From NCBI RefSeq assembly GCF_001653135.1, contig NZ_BDDS01000013.1, positions 1 through 64,000 of the forward strand: a stretch of 64,000 nt of DNA, in the 5' to 3' direction. The notes below the pieces were generated by a model. That model was not told where the DNA came from, ran no database searches, and saw nothing but the letters and a program-made list of their open reading frames with translations. This document shows positions 27,587 to 36,841 of the stretch, in pieces. Both the position numbers and the translations under genes were made by a program. Every line of letters starts with the position of its first letter. The stretch's first letter is position 1. This DNA comes from Pseudoalteromonas neustonica. Its GTDB lineage: Bacteria > Pseudomonadota > Gammaproteobacteria > Enterobacterales > Alteromonadaceae.

Positions 27587-29350
27587 ATGCTACAAAAAAG
27601 CCTATCTAAAAAGCTGCTAACAAGCGTTTTATCCGTCTATTTTTTGCTGACTTTTGTTGTCACATGCGGACAAGTAATTGCTGAATATGTAAATACTAAA
27701 GATTACATTCGTGATGAACTGACTACGCTACAAAAAACATTTAGTCGCAGTTTAACGCGTGCTATCTGGGAGCTAAACACTAAACAAACAATCACCACAG
27801 CCGAAGGTTTACTCGCTATTCCTATGATTGAAGGCATTATAGTACGTGACGATAGCGGCGAGATTATTTCTCAATTAGGTCGTTCTCTTGATATCCGAGA
27901 ATTATACAGCCAGCAGCTGGTTCAAGAAGAAGCAATTATTGAAGACACCCCATCCGGTTTATTTGGGTACACTTTCCCATTAATTTTTGAGTTTTCAGGC
28001 CGAGCCACGCAAGTAGGCGACGTGACTTTATTTTCCAGCCGCGAAGTTGTATTTAGCCGTATTATGCTGTCAATTTATTTTCTAATTGGCAACGCAATGA
28101 TCAAAACAACCTTTTTGATCATCTTGTTTTTAATGGCATTTAGAAAATTGCTTACCGAACCACTTGCGCAATTGACAGAGCAAATTGAAGACCTTGAACT
28201 CAACGATCTTGAAGGCCAACATATTGAAATAGAAACAACAGAACACAATGAACTAAAAGTAATGGAGCAATCATTTAATAAACTCATTGATAAAGTTGTG
28301 CAGTATCGCCAAGAACTCGAGCATACACAAAAAGAACTCATTCTAAGTAACGAAAAACTTGATCAGCAAAATCTACAACTTGAACAAGAAGTTGCACGTA
28401 AAACTTCAAACCTGAGTCAAGCAATGATGGATTTACAGCAGCAAAAATATGAACTCGAAAAGCAAAAGTTAACACTTACCGAAGAAATTGATCTACGTCG
28501 TCATACCGAGCATGAGTTACTTACCAAACAAACAGAATTACAGCGTTATGTAGATGAACTAAATATGGCTCAGGAGCGTCTAGTAGGCTCTGAAAAAATG
28601 GCCGCGCTAGGTGGTTTAGTTGCCGGGATCACGCATGATATCAATACACCAGTGGGGATTGGTGTAACCGCCACGTCTTTTTTACAAGAACGGTTATTAC
28701 AAATCGAAAATGCATATAAAAATAAAACCCTCTCGCCAAAAGCACTTGAAGAGTTCATTAATGATGCCAAGCAAAGCACCAGTTTATTAACCACTAATTT
28801 AGATCGCGCATCTGAATTAGTGGCTAGTTTTAAACAAATCGCGGTGGATCAAGCCAGTGAAGCTGTTAGGACGATTAATTTTAAAGAGTATTTAGGTGAA
28901 GTGATCCGCTCTTTGCATCCTAAAATTAAAAATACCACGCATCATATTAATTTAGATTGCCCAGAAAGCTTGACCTTGAATTTACCCGCAGGCGCGATCA
29001 GCCAAATTTTTACAAACTTAATAATGAACTCCCTGATCCATGGGTTTGAAGGCATTACAAATGGCGTTATTAATATTGATATTAAAGATGATGACGATAA
29101 TGTAATTATCAACTTTAACGATAACGGCAATGGCGTTACAGAACAGCAACTCGAAAAACTTTTCGACCCTTTCTTTACAACAAAACGTGAACAAGGTGGC
29201 AGCGGCTTAGGTACCCACATTACATTTAATTTAGTAAAACAGACTCTCAGTGGTGAAATTGATGCAACAAGCTCACCGGGTAATGGCTTAAGCTATGTGA
29301 TCAGTTTCCCCAAAAACATGCCAAAGCCACTGTCAATTTTTAGTAATTAG
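27587..29350 (+). CDS. Membrane sensor histidine kinase
   Basis: This 587-residue kinase has a membrane helix near residues 10-30 and a periplasmic sensor segment of about 130 residues. A second helix cluster follows (IMLSIYFLIGNAMIKTTFLIILFLMAF), then a HAMP-like segment and a long coiled coil (about residues 220-335). The H-box is GLVAGITHDINTPVGI near residue 348. The ATPase domain has NLIMNSLIHG (N), DNGNGV (G1), FDPFFTTK (F) and GSGLGTHI (G2). It has no receiver or output domain, so it must signal to a separate regulator such as the divergent REC protein. The start is preceded by GGAG 13 bases upstream. Confidence 0.9.
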   Translation: MLQKSLSKKLLTSVLSVYFLLTFVVTCGQVIAEYVNTKDYIRDELTTLQKTFSRSLTRAIWELNTKQTITTAEGLLAIPMIEGIIVRDDSGEIISQLGRSLDIRELYSQQLVQEEAIIEDTPSGLFGYTFPLIFEFSGRATQVGDVTLFSSREVVFSRIMLSIYFLIGNAMIKTTFLIILFLMAFRKLLTEPLAQLTEQIEDLELNDLEGQHIEIETTEHNELKVMEQSFNKLIDKVVQYRQELEHTQKELILSNEKLDQQNLQLEQEVARKTSNLSQAMMDLQQQKYELEKQKLTLTEEIDLRRHTEHELLTKQTELQRYVDELNMAQERLVGSEKMAALGGLVAGITHDINTPVGIGVTATSFLQERLLQIENAYKNKTLSPKALEEFINDAKQSTSLLTTNLDRASELVASFKQIAVDQASEAVRTINFKEYLGEVIRSLHPKIKNTTHHINLDCPESLTLNLPAGAISQIFTNLIMNSLIHGFEGITNGVINIDIKDDDDNVIINFNDNGNGVTEQQLEKLFDPFFTTKREQGGSGLGTHITFNLVKQTLSGEIDATSSPGNGLSYVISFPKNMPKPLSIFSN

Positions 29351-29361
29351 ATTAGGGCGTG

Positions 29362-29625
29362 TTGACCTTTTGTGATTAATTTTACACCAGTATGTTTGGT
29401 ATTTAGGCTAGGCAGCGCCTATGCTGTGTGGTTGTTCCTTATAAATAGGCGATAACGACGCAGTATAAATTCCAAACATGCGCTGCCCAAAGGGTTCTTC
29501 CTAGAGGCGATTAACTCTTTGTTACCTAAATGGATGTAGGTAAAGGAAATGAGCAAACGAGGAAGCTTTGCTCTATTTTACTTAGCCCGTTAAACCTCAT
29601 ACTGAGATTAAATCGCCTGTAGATT
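29362..29625. repeat. Foldable intergenic element, possibly a dispersed repeat or ncRNA
   Basis: The 451-base gap between the kinase and rdgC holds a non-coding stretch rich in inverted repeats. AGGCGATT (about 29512) pairs with AATCGCCT (about 29615) and encloses two smaller hairpins: TTACCT/AGGTAA and GAGCAAA/TTTGCTC. Upstream, ATGTTTGGTATTTA and TAAATTCCAAACAT are near-complementary, as are GCAGCGC and GCGCTGC. It shares CCTTATAAA and ACGCAGTATAAAT with the MITE-like element at 57017-57293. This layout suggests a structured repeat. Whether it is transcribed is not known. The remaining bases to 29801 hold no gene. Confidence 0.5.
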
Positions 29626-29801
29626 AAACATATTTCAATCCTAAAAAGTCAACTGGCCTCAGTTAAAACCCTTTTAAGTTACTTCTTCTTATATTTAGCT
29701 AATGCTTTGCTCAATTGCTAAGCATTAGCTAAATCAGTCATTTCGACATCCGATTTTTATTGCTATGATTGAACAAATTTACCAATTGGATCAATCAACC
29801 T

Positions 29802-30713
29802 ATGTGGTTTAGTAACCTTATTTGTTATCGCTTTAAACAAGACGTTTCGTATACTCAAGAAGACTTTGACAAAGCGTTAGAGCAGGACCTATTTCGCCCT
29901 TGCGGTAGCCAAGATTTAAGCACATTTGGCTGGACCAAAGCCTTTGGTAAGCACGGGGATACCCTTTCTCACTTTTCGCAAAAAAGTATTTTAGTCTGCG
30001 CTAAGCGTGAAGAAAAAGTACTTCCGGCCGCTGTGATCAACGATATGGTTGCAGAAAAAATTGAGCTGATCGAAGCTGAAGAAAATCGCCCAGTTAAGAA
30101 AAAAGAGAAAGATGAGCTCAAAGAAAATATCCTGCATAGCTTATTGCCGCAAGCATTTAAAAAATCGAGCTTACAGTTTGCCTTTATCGACCAAGAAAAT
30201 GGTTGGGTAGTCGTTAACAGCGGCAGTTTCAATAAAGCTGAAGAGCTATTAGCATTACTTCGCAAGTCTCTGGGTACATTACCTGTCGTCCCTGCTTTTG
30301 CTAACTATGACTTAGATGTGTTTTTAACTGACTGGCTAACCAACTTTAGTACGCCTGAGGGCTTTGCAATTGGCTCAGACGCCGAGTTAGAAGAAGCAGA
30401 TGACAGTGGTGCACAAGTTAAACTTAAAGGCCACGACCTTGCATGTGATGAAGTAAAATCACACTTAGAAAGTGGTAAGCGTGTCACTAAGCTTGCGCTT
30501 GATTGGCAAGAACGTCTTAAATTCATGTTACAAAATGACGGTTCAATTAAACGCTTAAGCTACTCAGATACACTCAAAGAAGAAAATGCTGATATACCAA
30601 AAGAAGATATGTTAGTAAAACTAGACGCTGATTTTATTCTTGCTTCAGAAGAAATTAAATTACTACTAGAAGAACTAACACAAGGTTTAGGCGACGTTGA
30701 AGACTTAGCCTAG
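29802..30713 (+). CDS. rdgC: Recombination-associated protein RdgC
   Basis: This 303-residue protein matches E. coli RdgC (303). That protein is a ring-shaped DNA-binding protein that limits RecA and helps replication in recombination-deficient cells. It begins MWFSNLICYRFKQDV and contains CGSQDLSTFGW, EKDELKENILHSLLPQAF, LLRKSLGTLPVVP and VTKLALDWQERL. The ATG at 29802 was chosen by homology over a TTG 33 bases upstream. A bidirectional terminator follows. Confidence 0.96.
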   Translation: MWFSNLICYRFKQDVSYTQEDFDKALEQDLFRPCGSQDLSTFGWTKAFGKHGDTLSHFSQKSILVCAKREEKVLPAAVINDMVAEKIELIEAEENRPVKKKEKDELKENILHSLLPQAFKKSSLQFAFIDQENGWVVVNSGSFNKAEELLALLRKSLGTLPVVPAFANYDLDVFLTDWLTNFSTPEGFAIGSDAELEEADDSGAQVKLKGHDLACDEVKSHLESGKRVTKLALDWQERLKFMLQNDGSIKRLSYSDTLKEENADIPKEDMLVKLDADFILASEEIKLLLEELTQGLGDVEDLA

Positions 30714-30725
30714 AGTTTGATTTTC

Positions 30726-30750
30726 AAAAAAAGCGCCGAGGCGCTTTTTT
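30726..30750. terminator. Bidirectional intrinsic terminator, rdgC / HDOD gene
   Basis: An 11-bp stem (AAAAAAGCGCC with GGCGCTTTTTT) with a two-base loop lies between convergent genes ending at 30713 (+) and 30759 (-). Confidence 0.93.
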
Positions 30751-30758
30751 CGTAATAA

Positions 30759-31598
30759 TTAACTAAATACAGATTTCACATCATCAAGCATTTTATAATA
30801 GTCATCACTTGAGAAAATATCAGTTGATGAAATAACACCTTTATCAATATACATTTGTAAAGCAGCTGATTTATCAGACACTTGTAAAATCCCTTCCATG
30901 ATCGCACCAATGCGAATAAAATCTACATAGCTTATGTTTTCAGGTCGATAATTAGGATTTGCCCAACTTTCTGACACTTCAACAAATTCATCTGTAAAAT
31001 CCCATGCGCGCATAATAGCACCACCGACTTTACCACTGAGTTTTTGGATTGCATGAGCTAAAAAACTCGGATTAGCAAATACTTCAGGGTGACGCTCAGC
31101 TTCTGTCAAAATAGGCAATACACCAATATTATAAACTAATGACGCTAATGTAATCGTATCGCGATTTAATGACGTTTGCTTATTCTCTTTAAGAAAAAAC
31201 TCCATTAGCGTAATTGAATGACATGCAACTTTTAAGGTTTTTTGCCATGCTTTATCCATGTAACCTTTTATTAATTCATTGTTTGAAACAAACAGTTGTT
31301 CCATTGCCATTGCTGTCGCAATATTTTTAATTTGTCTTAAACCAATGCGAGTAACGGCCTGATTGATATTAGAAACCTTAACCGAACGCCCCATAAACGC
31401 ACTATTTGCAACCTTTATCATCCGCGCAGCCAAAGCGGGATCATGAGATATTACATCAGCCATTTGCGCTAAATTTACATCCGGATTATCTGCAGCTTGA
31501 CGAACACGTACAGCAATCTCTGGCAAAGTTGGTAAAACCAAGGTGTCATTATTTATTCGATCGACCAAAATGGTCAGTAGTGCGTTTTCTGTTGACAT
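30759..31598 (-). CDS. HDOD domain signalling protein
   Basis: This 279-residue protein is a single HDOD domain (HD-related, non-catalytic output domain). Family features are LPTLPEIAVRVRQAADNPDVNLAQMADVISHDPALAARMIKVANSAF and the VTRIGLRQIKNIATAMAM helix. The metal-binding His-Asp pair of true HD hydrolases is absent. HDOD proteins in marine gammaproteobacteria often take part in biofilm or motility signalling. Nothing here fixes the partner. It is monocistronic. Confidence 0.9.
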   Translation of the reverse strand: MSTENALLTILVDRINNDTLVLPTLPEIAVRVRQAADNPDVNLAQMADVISHDPALAARMIKVANSAFMGRSVKVSNINQAVTRIGLRQIKNIATAMAMEQLFVSNNELIKGYMDKAWQKTLKVACHSITLMEFFLKENKQTSLNRDTITLASLVYNIGVLPILTEAERHPEVFANPSFLAHAIQKLSGKVGGAIMRAWDFTDEFVEVSESWANPNYRPENISYVDFIRIGAIMEGILQVSDKSAALQMYIDKGVISSTDIFSSDDYYKMLDDVKSVFS

Positions 31599-31869
31599 AG
31601 ATGTGCCATCCTTCTGTATTGGTTTTTAATATATCTAAACCATGGAATGTTTGTTTATTATAGATACAGTATTGTCTAACTTGCCGCTAAAGTTAAGAAA
31701 AAACAAAGAAATTATCTTAATTTATTTATTCTAGCGGTTTTACTCTTTCAGAAGTAACGGCGAATGATTCGGTAAGCTTGCTATTTACGCTCAAGGTTTG
31801 CTTTAATGCTGACATAACAAGTAAGCGTTAGTCTCCTTTTAGCAGAGACAAAAATTAAACACACTTTTA

Positions 31870-33570
31870 ATGGGCAACATAATGACTCTCAATAAAATTA
31901 GCCAAGCACTTATTCTCGCCAGTAGCGTTTTTATTGGTGCATGTTCTGAGCAAGCAACAACCACACAAACAGCAGAAAAAACTAAAACAACACATGCTGA
32001 TGTAACACAGTTAGTTAACGCTGAGGAAAATCGCTTAGATATCTACACTGATTTCACGCTTACCACAGACTTATCTCACCTTAGTACAAATCAACAAGCC
32101 ATGGTAGCAAAGCTAATTGATGCATCTAAAATTATGGATGACCTTTTTTGGCGCCAAGCCTTTGGTGAAGATAAAGCCGTATTTTTAGCTAAAATAAACG
32201 ACCCAAAAGTACAAAAATTTGCTGACATAAACTATGGCCCATGGGATCGTTTAAATGGTGACCAAGTATTTCTATCTGGCTATGAAGAAAAGAGTGCTGG
32301 TGCACAGTTTTACCCAGCAGATATGACCAAAGAAGAGCTTAATAACTCAAGCGTTACAGACAAGAATGGCCTGTACTCAATCATTAAACGTGATGAAAAT
32401 GGCAAGCTATACAGCGTCGCTTACTCTATTGAGTATGCACAAGCACTTGAAAAAACAGCGTCTTTATTACGTGAAGCAAGTAAACTCGCAGATGACAAAG
32501 AATTTGCAAACTACCTCAACTTACGTGCGGATGCCCTTTTAAATGATGAATACCAAGCATCAGATTTTGCTTGGATGGACATGAAGAATAACCCGATTGA
32601 TGTCGTTATCGGCCCAATTGAAACCTACGAAGACCAATTATTTGGCTCTCGCGCAGCGTTTGAGTCTTACGTATTAGTTAAAGATTTAGCATGGTCTGAG
32701 CGTCTAGCAAAATTTGCCGCATTTTTACCTGAGTTACAAAAAGATTTACCCGTTGATGCTAAATACAAGCAAGAAGTACCCGGCTCTGACGCGGACTTAA
32801 ATGCCTACGACGTTGTTTACTACGCAGGCCACTCCAATGCGGGCAGTAAAACAATTGCTATCAATTTACCAAATGACGAACAAGTGCAACTAGAAAAAGG
32901 CACGCGTCGCCTGCAACTTAAAAATGCAATGCGTGCAAAATTCGACAAAATCTTAGTACCAATTGCTGAGCAACTCATTGTGCCTGAGCAGCGTAAACAC
33001 ATTACTTTTGATGCATTTTTTGCTAATACAATGTTCCATGAAGTAGCACATGGTTTGGGCATAAAAAACACCATCACAAATAAAGGCACTGTACGCCAAT
33101 CATTGCAAGAACACGCCAGCGCATTAGAAGAAGGTAAAGCCGATATACTAGGTTTGTATATGGTTGAACAGTTACTTAAAAAAGGCGAAATCACTGAAGG
33201 GACTTTAGAAGATTATTACACAACCTTTATGGCTGGCATCTTCCGCTCAGTACGCTTTGGTGCATCAAGCGCTCACGGTAAAGCCAATATGATCCGTTTT
33301 AACTTTTTCGCCCAAGAAGGTGCATTTTCTAAAAACGAGCAAGGTCTTTATAGCGTAAACATGGAAAAAATGGGCCTGGCGATGGCCAAATTATCTAGCT
33401 TAATTTTAACTCTGCAAGGTGATGGTGATTACCAAAAAGTGGACCAGCTAATTGCGACCCACGGTGATATCAAAACTGAGCTTGCTAAAGACTTAGAAAA
33501 ACTCAGCCAAGCAAATATCCCGGTAGATGTAACCTTTAAACAAGGTAAAGCTGTATTAGGGTTAAACTAA
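31870..33570 (+). CDS. Lipoprotein of the peptidase M49 (DPP III) family, HEXXH variant
   Basis: This 566-residue protein has a lipoprotein signal ending in IGAC, so it is probably anchored to the outer or inner membrane facing the periplasm. The zinc motif is HEVAHGLG near residue 391 (HEXXH), followed by EEGKADILGLY, the third-ligand motif of M49 dipeptidyl peptidases. Eukaryotic DPP III has HEXXGH, so this is the shorter bacterial variant. The reaction is probably removal of dipeptides, but activity is not proven. The start may be the ATG at 31882 (MTLNK); neither start has a clear ribosome site. DPP IV and M17 peptidase genes lie nearby. Confidence 0.8.
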   Translation: MGNIMTLNKISQALILASSVFIGACSEQATTTQTAEKTKTTHADVTQLVNAEENRLDIYTDFTLTTDLSHLSTNQQAMVAKLIDASKIMDDLFWRQAFGEDKAVFLAKINDPKVQKFADINYGPWDRLNGDQVFLSGYEEKSAGAQFYPADMTKEELNNSSVTDKNGLYSIIKRDENGKLYSVAYSIEYAQALEKTASLLREASKLADDKEFANYLNLRADALLNDEYQASDFAWMDMKNNPIDVVIGPIETYEDQLFGSRAAFESYVLVKDLAWSERLAKFAAFLPELQKDLPVDAKYKQEVPGSDADLNAYDVVYYAGHSNAGSKTIAINLPNDEQVQLEKGTRRLQLKNAMRAKFDKILVPIAEQLIVPEQRKHITFDAFFANTMFHEVAHGLGIKNTITNKGTVRQSLQEHASALEEGKADILGLYMVEQLLKKGEITEGTLEDYYTTFMAGIFRSVRFGASSAHGKANMIRFNFFAQEGAFSKNEQGLYSVNMEKMGLAMAKLSSLILTLQGDGDYQKVDQLIATHGDIKTELAKDLEKLSQANIPVDVTFKQGKAVLGLN

Positions 33571-33585
33571 ACCTAGGCTTTGTAA

Positions 33586-33613
33586 ATATAAAACCGCTGC
33601 GGCGGTTTTATAT
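33586..33613 (+). terminator. Probable intrinsic terminator of the M49 gene
   Basis: A perfect 12-bp stem (33586-33597 with 33602-33613) has loop TGCG. It lies 16 bases past the stop codon. The U-tract is short (UUUUAUAU), so termination strength is uncertain. Confidence 0.7.
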
Positions 33614-33681
33614 TTAACCAGAACTCAAGTTGCGTTGTTACACATACTTAAAATAAAGCATGCTGATAGTTAACACTGTGA

Positions 33682-33915
33682 TTAACAAATAAGGGTGATC
33701 CGATACTGCTTTTCTCGCTGGCATACCTTTGGGTGAGTAATTTCTGATAAATACTGTTTACCCTGTTTTGAAATAAAAACGAAAGGCACTTTCAGCCAAC
33801 GCGGTGAACCTAGTTGTTGCCAAATAGCTGGTTCAAACGTTTCTACTAACTGATAATATTTATACTTAGCAACAAGCATTACCATCATTAAAACAACCAA
33901 AATAACAAGCAACAC
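33682..33915 (-). CDS. Small membrane protein, possibly frameshifted
   Basis: This 77-residue frame has an N-terminal membrane helix (LLVILVVLMMVMLVA). A segment with YYQLVETFEPAIWQQLGSP follows, loosely recalling UspB-type two-helix proteins. Its C-terminus ends in ITLIC. In another frame, the sequence after QREKQY continues as DHPYLLITVLTISMLYFKYV to a stop at 33638-33640, which would supply a second membrane helix. The gene may therefore carry a frameshift, or simply have one helix. It lies nine bases downstream of the HIT gene, in one operon. Confidence 0.5.
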   Translation of the reverse strand: MLLVILVVLMMVMLVAKYKYYQLVETFEPAIWQQLGSPRWLKVPFVFISKQGKQYLSEITHPKVCQREKQYRITLIC

Positions 33916-33923
33916 TAAAACAC

Positions 33924-34319
33924 CTAAAAGTGCTCTTTTAAGAGTGTAATTTGCGCATCACTATAAGGCACAGCTGAAAACTTCCCCCACACAGGCGCAG
34001 GCCACGCAACGTCTGTTTTAAAACGTGCAATGTGGTGGATATGTAGTTGTGGCACCATATTACCAAGCGCTGCAACGTTAAGTTTATCTGGATTAAATAT
34101 GCTTTGAAGTAAGCGACTAAGTTTCGCTGATTCTTTCATCAGCAGAATTTGATCATCATCACTCAAATCGATACTTTCTTTTAAACCAGCCTGACGAGGC
34201 ACTAAAATAAACCATGGGTATTGGCTGTCGTTCATTAGCAACACTTTGCACAATGGCCAATCAACAACCTCTATACAATCGCGCACAAACTCTGGGGCCA
34301 AAGAAAATTCAACCGTCAT
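33924..34319 (-). CDS. HIT family protein (nucleotide hydrolase)
   Basis: This 131-residue protein belongs to the histidine triad superfamily. The motif QLHIHHIARFKTDVAWPAPVWG near residue 95 supplies the active-site histidines. Conserved PWFILVPR is near residue 38. HIT proteins hydrolyse dinucleoside polyphosphates or nucleoside phosphoramidates. The substrate here is unknown. The ATG at 34319 has AAGGAA upstream, and an eight-codon extension further up is not supported. Confidence 0.87.
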   Translation of the reverse strand: MTVEFSLAPEFVRDCIEVVDWPLCKVLLMNDSQYPWFILVPRQAGLKESIDLSDDDQILLMKESAKLSRLLQSIFNPDKLNVAALGNMVPQLHIHHIARFKTDVAWPAPVWGKFSAVPYSDAQITLLKEHF

Positions 34320-34435
34320 TTTTATTCCTTTTAAATTAAACACAGTGCATTTTCGCTACTTTATAGCATTTAGTTGCAGTTGCCCACGCTTGGCTTTACC
34401 ATCATTACAGTTTTTATTCGAGCGAAGGTAAATAC

Positions 34436-36661
34436 GTGTTAAAAAAAATTAAACACCTCTCATACTTGCTACCTCTAGTAGCAACAGCCATTACAGTCCA
34501 GGCCGAACCACTGACGTTAGAACGTGTCTTTGATGACCCTAGTTTAGCAGGCAAAGCGCCCGTACAACTTAAATTCTCGCCTGACGGCAGTCGCGTTACT
34601 TACTTGCAAGGTAAGGTAGATGACTACAACCGTTACGATTTATGGGAATACAATTTAAAAGATAAATCTAATCGTGTATTAGTTGACTCTGCACAGTTAT
34701 TTTCAGGCCCAGAAAACCTCTCTGATGAAGAAAAAGCACGCCGTGAACGTCAACGTATTTTTGGCAAAGGTATATTAGAATATAAATGGTCTAAAGATGG
34801 TAAAGCGCTGCTTTTCCCACTCAATGGTGATTTGTATTACTATGATTTAGCCTCAGCAAAAAGCCGCAAATTAACCGATACCGATACATTCGAAACGGAC
34901 GCACGCTTTTCGCCTAAAGGTAATTTTGTATCCTTTATTCGTGAACAAAACTTGTATGCGTTAAATCTTACATCAGGTAAAGAAATTCAGCTTAGCAAAG
35001 ATGGCGGCGGCGTAATCAAAAACGGCATGGCTGAGTTTGTTGCGCAAGAAGAAATGAGCCGTATGACGGGTTACTGGTGGTCGGGTGATGAATCTAAAAT
35101 TGCCTTTACTCGCATTGACGAAAGCCCAGTAAAAGAAGCGATCCGTAACGAAATTTACGCAGAAGAAGTTAAGTTGTTTAACCAACGCTACCCATTTACA
35201 GGGACTAACAACGTTAAAATCCAATTGGGCGTCGTATCCCTCAATGATCAAGCCGTTGATTGGATTGATTTAGGCAAAGACGAAGATATTTATATCGCCC
35301 GTGCTAATTGGCTAAAAGATGATAAAACTCTTGCTTACCAATGGCAAAATCGTTCTCAGCAAAAACTAGAACTGCGTTTTTATAACAGCGAGACCAAGAA
35401 TCAAAAAGTTGCATTGACCGAGACCAGTGATACCTGGATCAACCTGCATTTTGACCTGCAATTCTTAAACGATAAAAAACATTTTGTATGGGCATCAGAG
35501 CGTAACGGCTTTAAACATTTATACTTGTACCGTACCAACGGTAAATTAGTTCGTCAAATTACAGATGGCGAATGGGTTGTAGATGGACTAAAAGGGGTTG
35601 ATGAGAAAAAAGGCGTCGTGTATTTTGCAGGCAGAAAAGACACGCCACTTGAAAGTCATTTATACAGCGTACCATTATTTAAAAAAGGTAATATTAAACG
35701 TATCACTGAACAAGGTGCATACCATAAAGTTGTACTGGCAAAAGACAACAAAACCTTTATTGATAATAGCTCGTCTGTAAATAAACCAAATTCTGCTGCA
35801 CTGCGTAAAGTAAATGGTGAGTTTATTACGTGGCTTGAAGAAAATAAGCTTGATAAAAACCACCCTCTTACACCTTACCTAGCTGACCTTGCTGAGCCAG
35901 AATACGGCACATTAAAAGCTGAAGATGGCCAAATAATGCATTATCGCTTATTCAAACCAAGTGATCTTAACAATGGCAAAAAACACCCTGTTATTGTTAA
36001 TGTGTACGGCGGTCCTCATGCACAGCGTGTTACTAATAGCTGGCGCAGTAAAAACCTGTATTTCCAATATATGGCGCAACAAGGCTATGTCATTTTTCAA
36101 TTAGACAACCGAGGCTCGTACAATCGAGGTAAAAAGTTTGAAGACGCTATTTATAAAAACTTGGGTGTTGTAGAAGTGGCAGACCAAATTAAAGGCGTTG
36201 AATTTTTACGAACGCTTGATTATGTAGACCCACAACGTATTGGTATTTATGGTCACAGCTACGGCGGCTACATGGCGCTAATGACCATGTTTAAAGCCGG
36301 TGATTACTTTCAAGCAGGTGTATCGGGCGCGCCAGTAACTGATTGGGCATTATATGATACTCACTATACTGAGCGTTATTTAGGTCACCCAAACACTAAT
36401 GCAAAAGGCTACACGGACAGCGCTGTATTCCCATATTCAGATGGCTTAAAAGGTCCATTAATGATTTATCACGGTATGGCTGATGACAACGTGCTGTTTA
36501 CGCATGCAACAAAGTTATTTAAGCAATTACAAGATAACGAAAAGCAGTTTGAAATGATGACCTACCCAGGCTCAAAACACAGCCTTCGTGGTAAAAATGT
36601 GCAAACACATTTGCACCAAACCATTACCAGCTTCTTTAATCGTCATTTTGATGTTAAATAA
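34436..36661 (+). CDS. Secreted dipeptidyl peptidase IV (family S9B)
   Basis: This 741-residue serine peptidase has a signal peptide (residues 1-23, ending VQA). An eight-bladed propeller (DPPIV_N, about residues 60-460) contains the substrate-binding AQEEMSRMTGYWWS. The catalytic alpha/beta hydrolase domain has GHSYGGYMALM near residue 605, with the Asp in MADDNVL and the His in PGSKHSL. It removes X-Pro dipeptides in the periplasm or outside the cell. The start is GTG at 34436 with GAAGG upstream. A terminator follows directly. Confidence 0.94.
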   Translation: MLKKIKHLSYLLPLVATAITVQAEPLTLERVFDDPSLAGKAPVQLKFSPDGSRVTYLQGKVDDYNRYDLWEYNLKDKSNRVLVDSAQLFSGPENLSDEEKARRERQRIFGKGILEYKWSKDGKALLFPLNGDLYYYDLASAKSRKLTDTDTFETDARFSPKGNFVSFIREQNLYALNLTSGKEIQLSKDGGGVIKNGMAEFVAQEEMSRMTGYWWSGDESKIAFTRIDESPVKEAIRNEIYAEEVKLFNQRYPFTGTNNVKIQLGVVSLNDQAVDWIDLGKDEDIYIARANWLKDDKTLAYQWQNRSQQKLELRFYNSETKNQKVALTETSDTWINLHFDLQFLNDKKHFVWASERNGFKHLYLYRTNGKLVRQITDGEWVVDGLKGVDEKKGVVYFAGRKDTPLESHLYSVPLFKKGNIKRITEQGAYHKVVLAKDNKTFIDNSSSVNKPNSAALRKVNGEFITWLEENKLDKNHPLTPYLADLAEPEYGTLKAEDGQIMHYRLFKPSDLNNGKKHPVIVNVYGGPHAQRVTNSWRSKNLYFQYMAQQGYVIFQLDNRGSYNRGKKFEDAIYKNLGVVEVADQIKGVEFLRTLDYVDPQRIGIYGHSYGGYMALMTMFKAGDYFQAGVSGAPVTDWALYDTHYTERYLGHPNTNAKGYTDSAVFPYSDGLKGPLMIYHGMADDNVLFTHATKLFKQLQDNEKQFEMMTYPGSKHSLRGKNVQTHLHQTITSFFNRHFDVK

Positions 36662-36684
36662 AACGTATTAGTAATTTAATAACT

Positions 36685-36713
36685 AAAGGCTGATTGCAAA
36701 ATCAGCCTTTTTT
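36685..36713 (+). terminator. Intrinsic terminator of the DPP IV gene
   Basis: A 10-bp stem (36685-36694 with 36701-36710) with a six-base loop and six T (36708-36713) lies 24 bases after the stop codon. Confidence 0.93.
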
Positions 36714-36841
36714 ATGCTTAATAATAAACGCTATAAAACCCTTGATTCGATTAAGAAAAGAATACCTTAACTAGATTTCTACTCTTTTTTTACTACGCTT
36801 AATAGTACTCGCAATAATTGCGGCCTAACTAAGGAAGTACT

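Noticed and set aside
27558..27620. Short ORF MNKGAMGNPCYKKAYLKSC just ahead of the kinase
   Set aside because: It overlaps the kinase start in another frame. It has no known motif, and GGAG serves the kinase ATG equally well.
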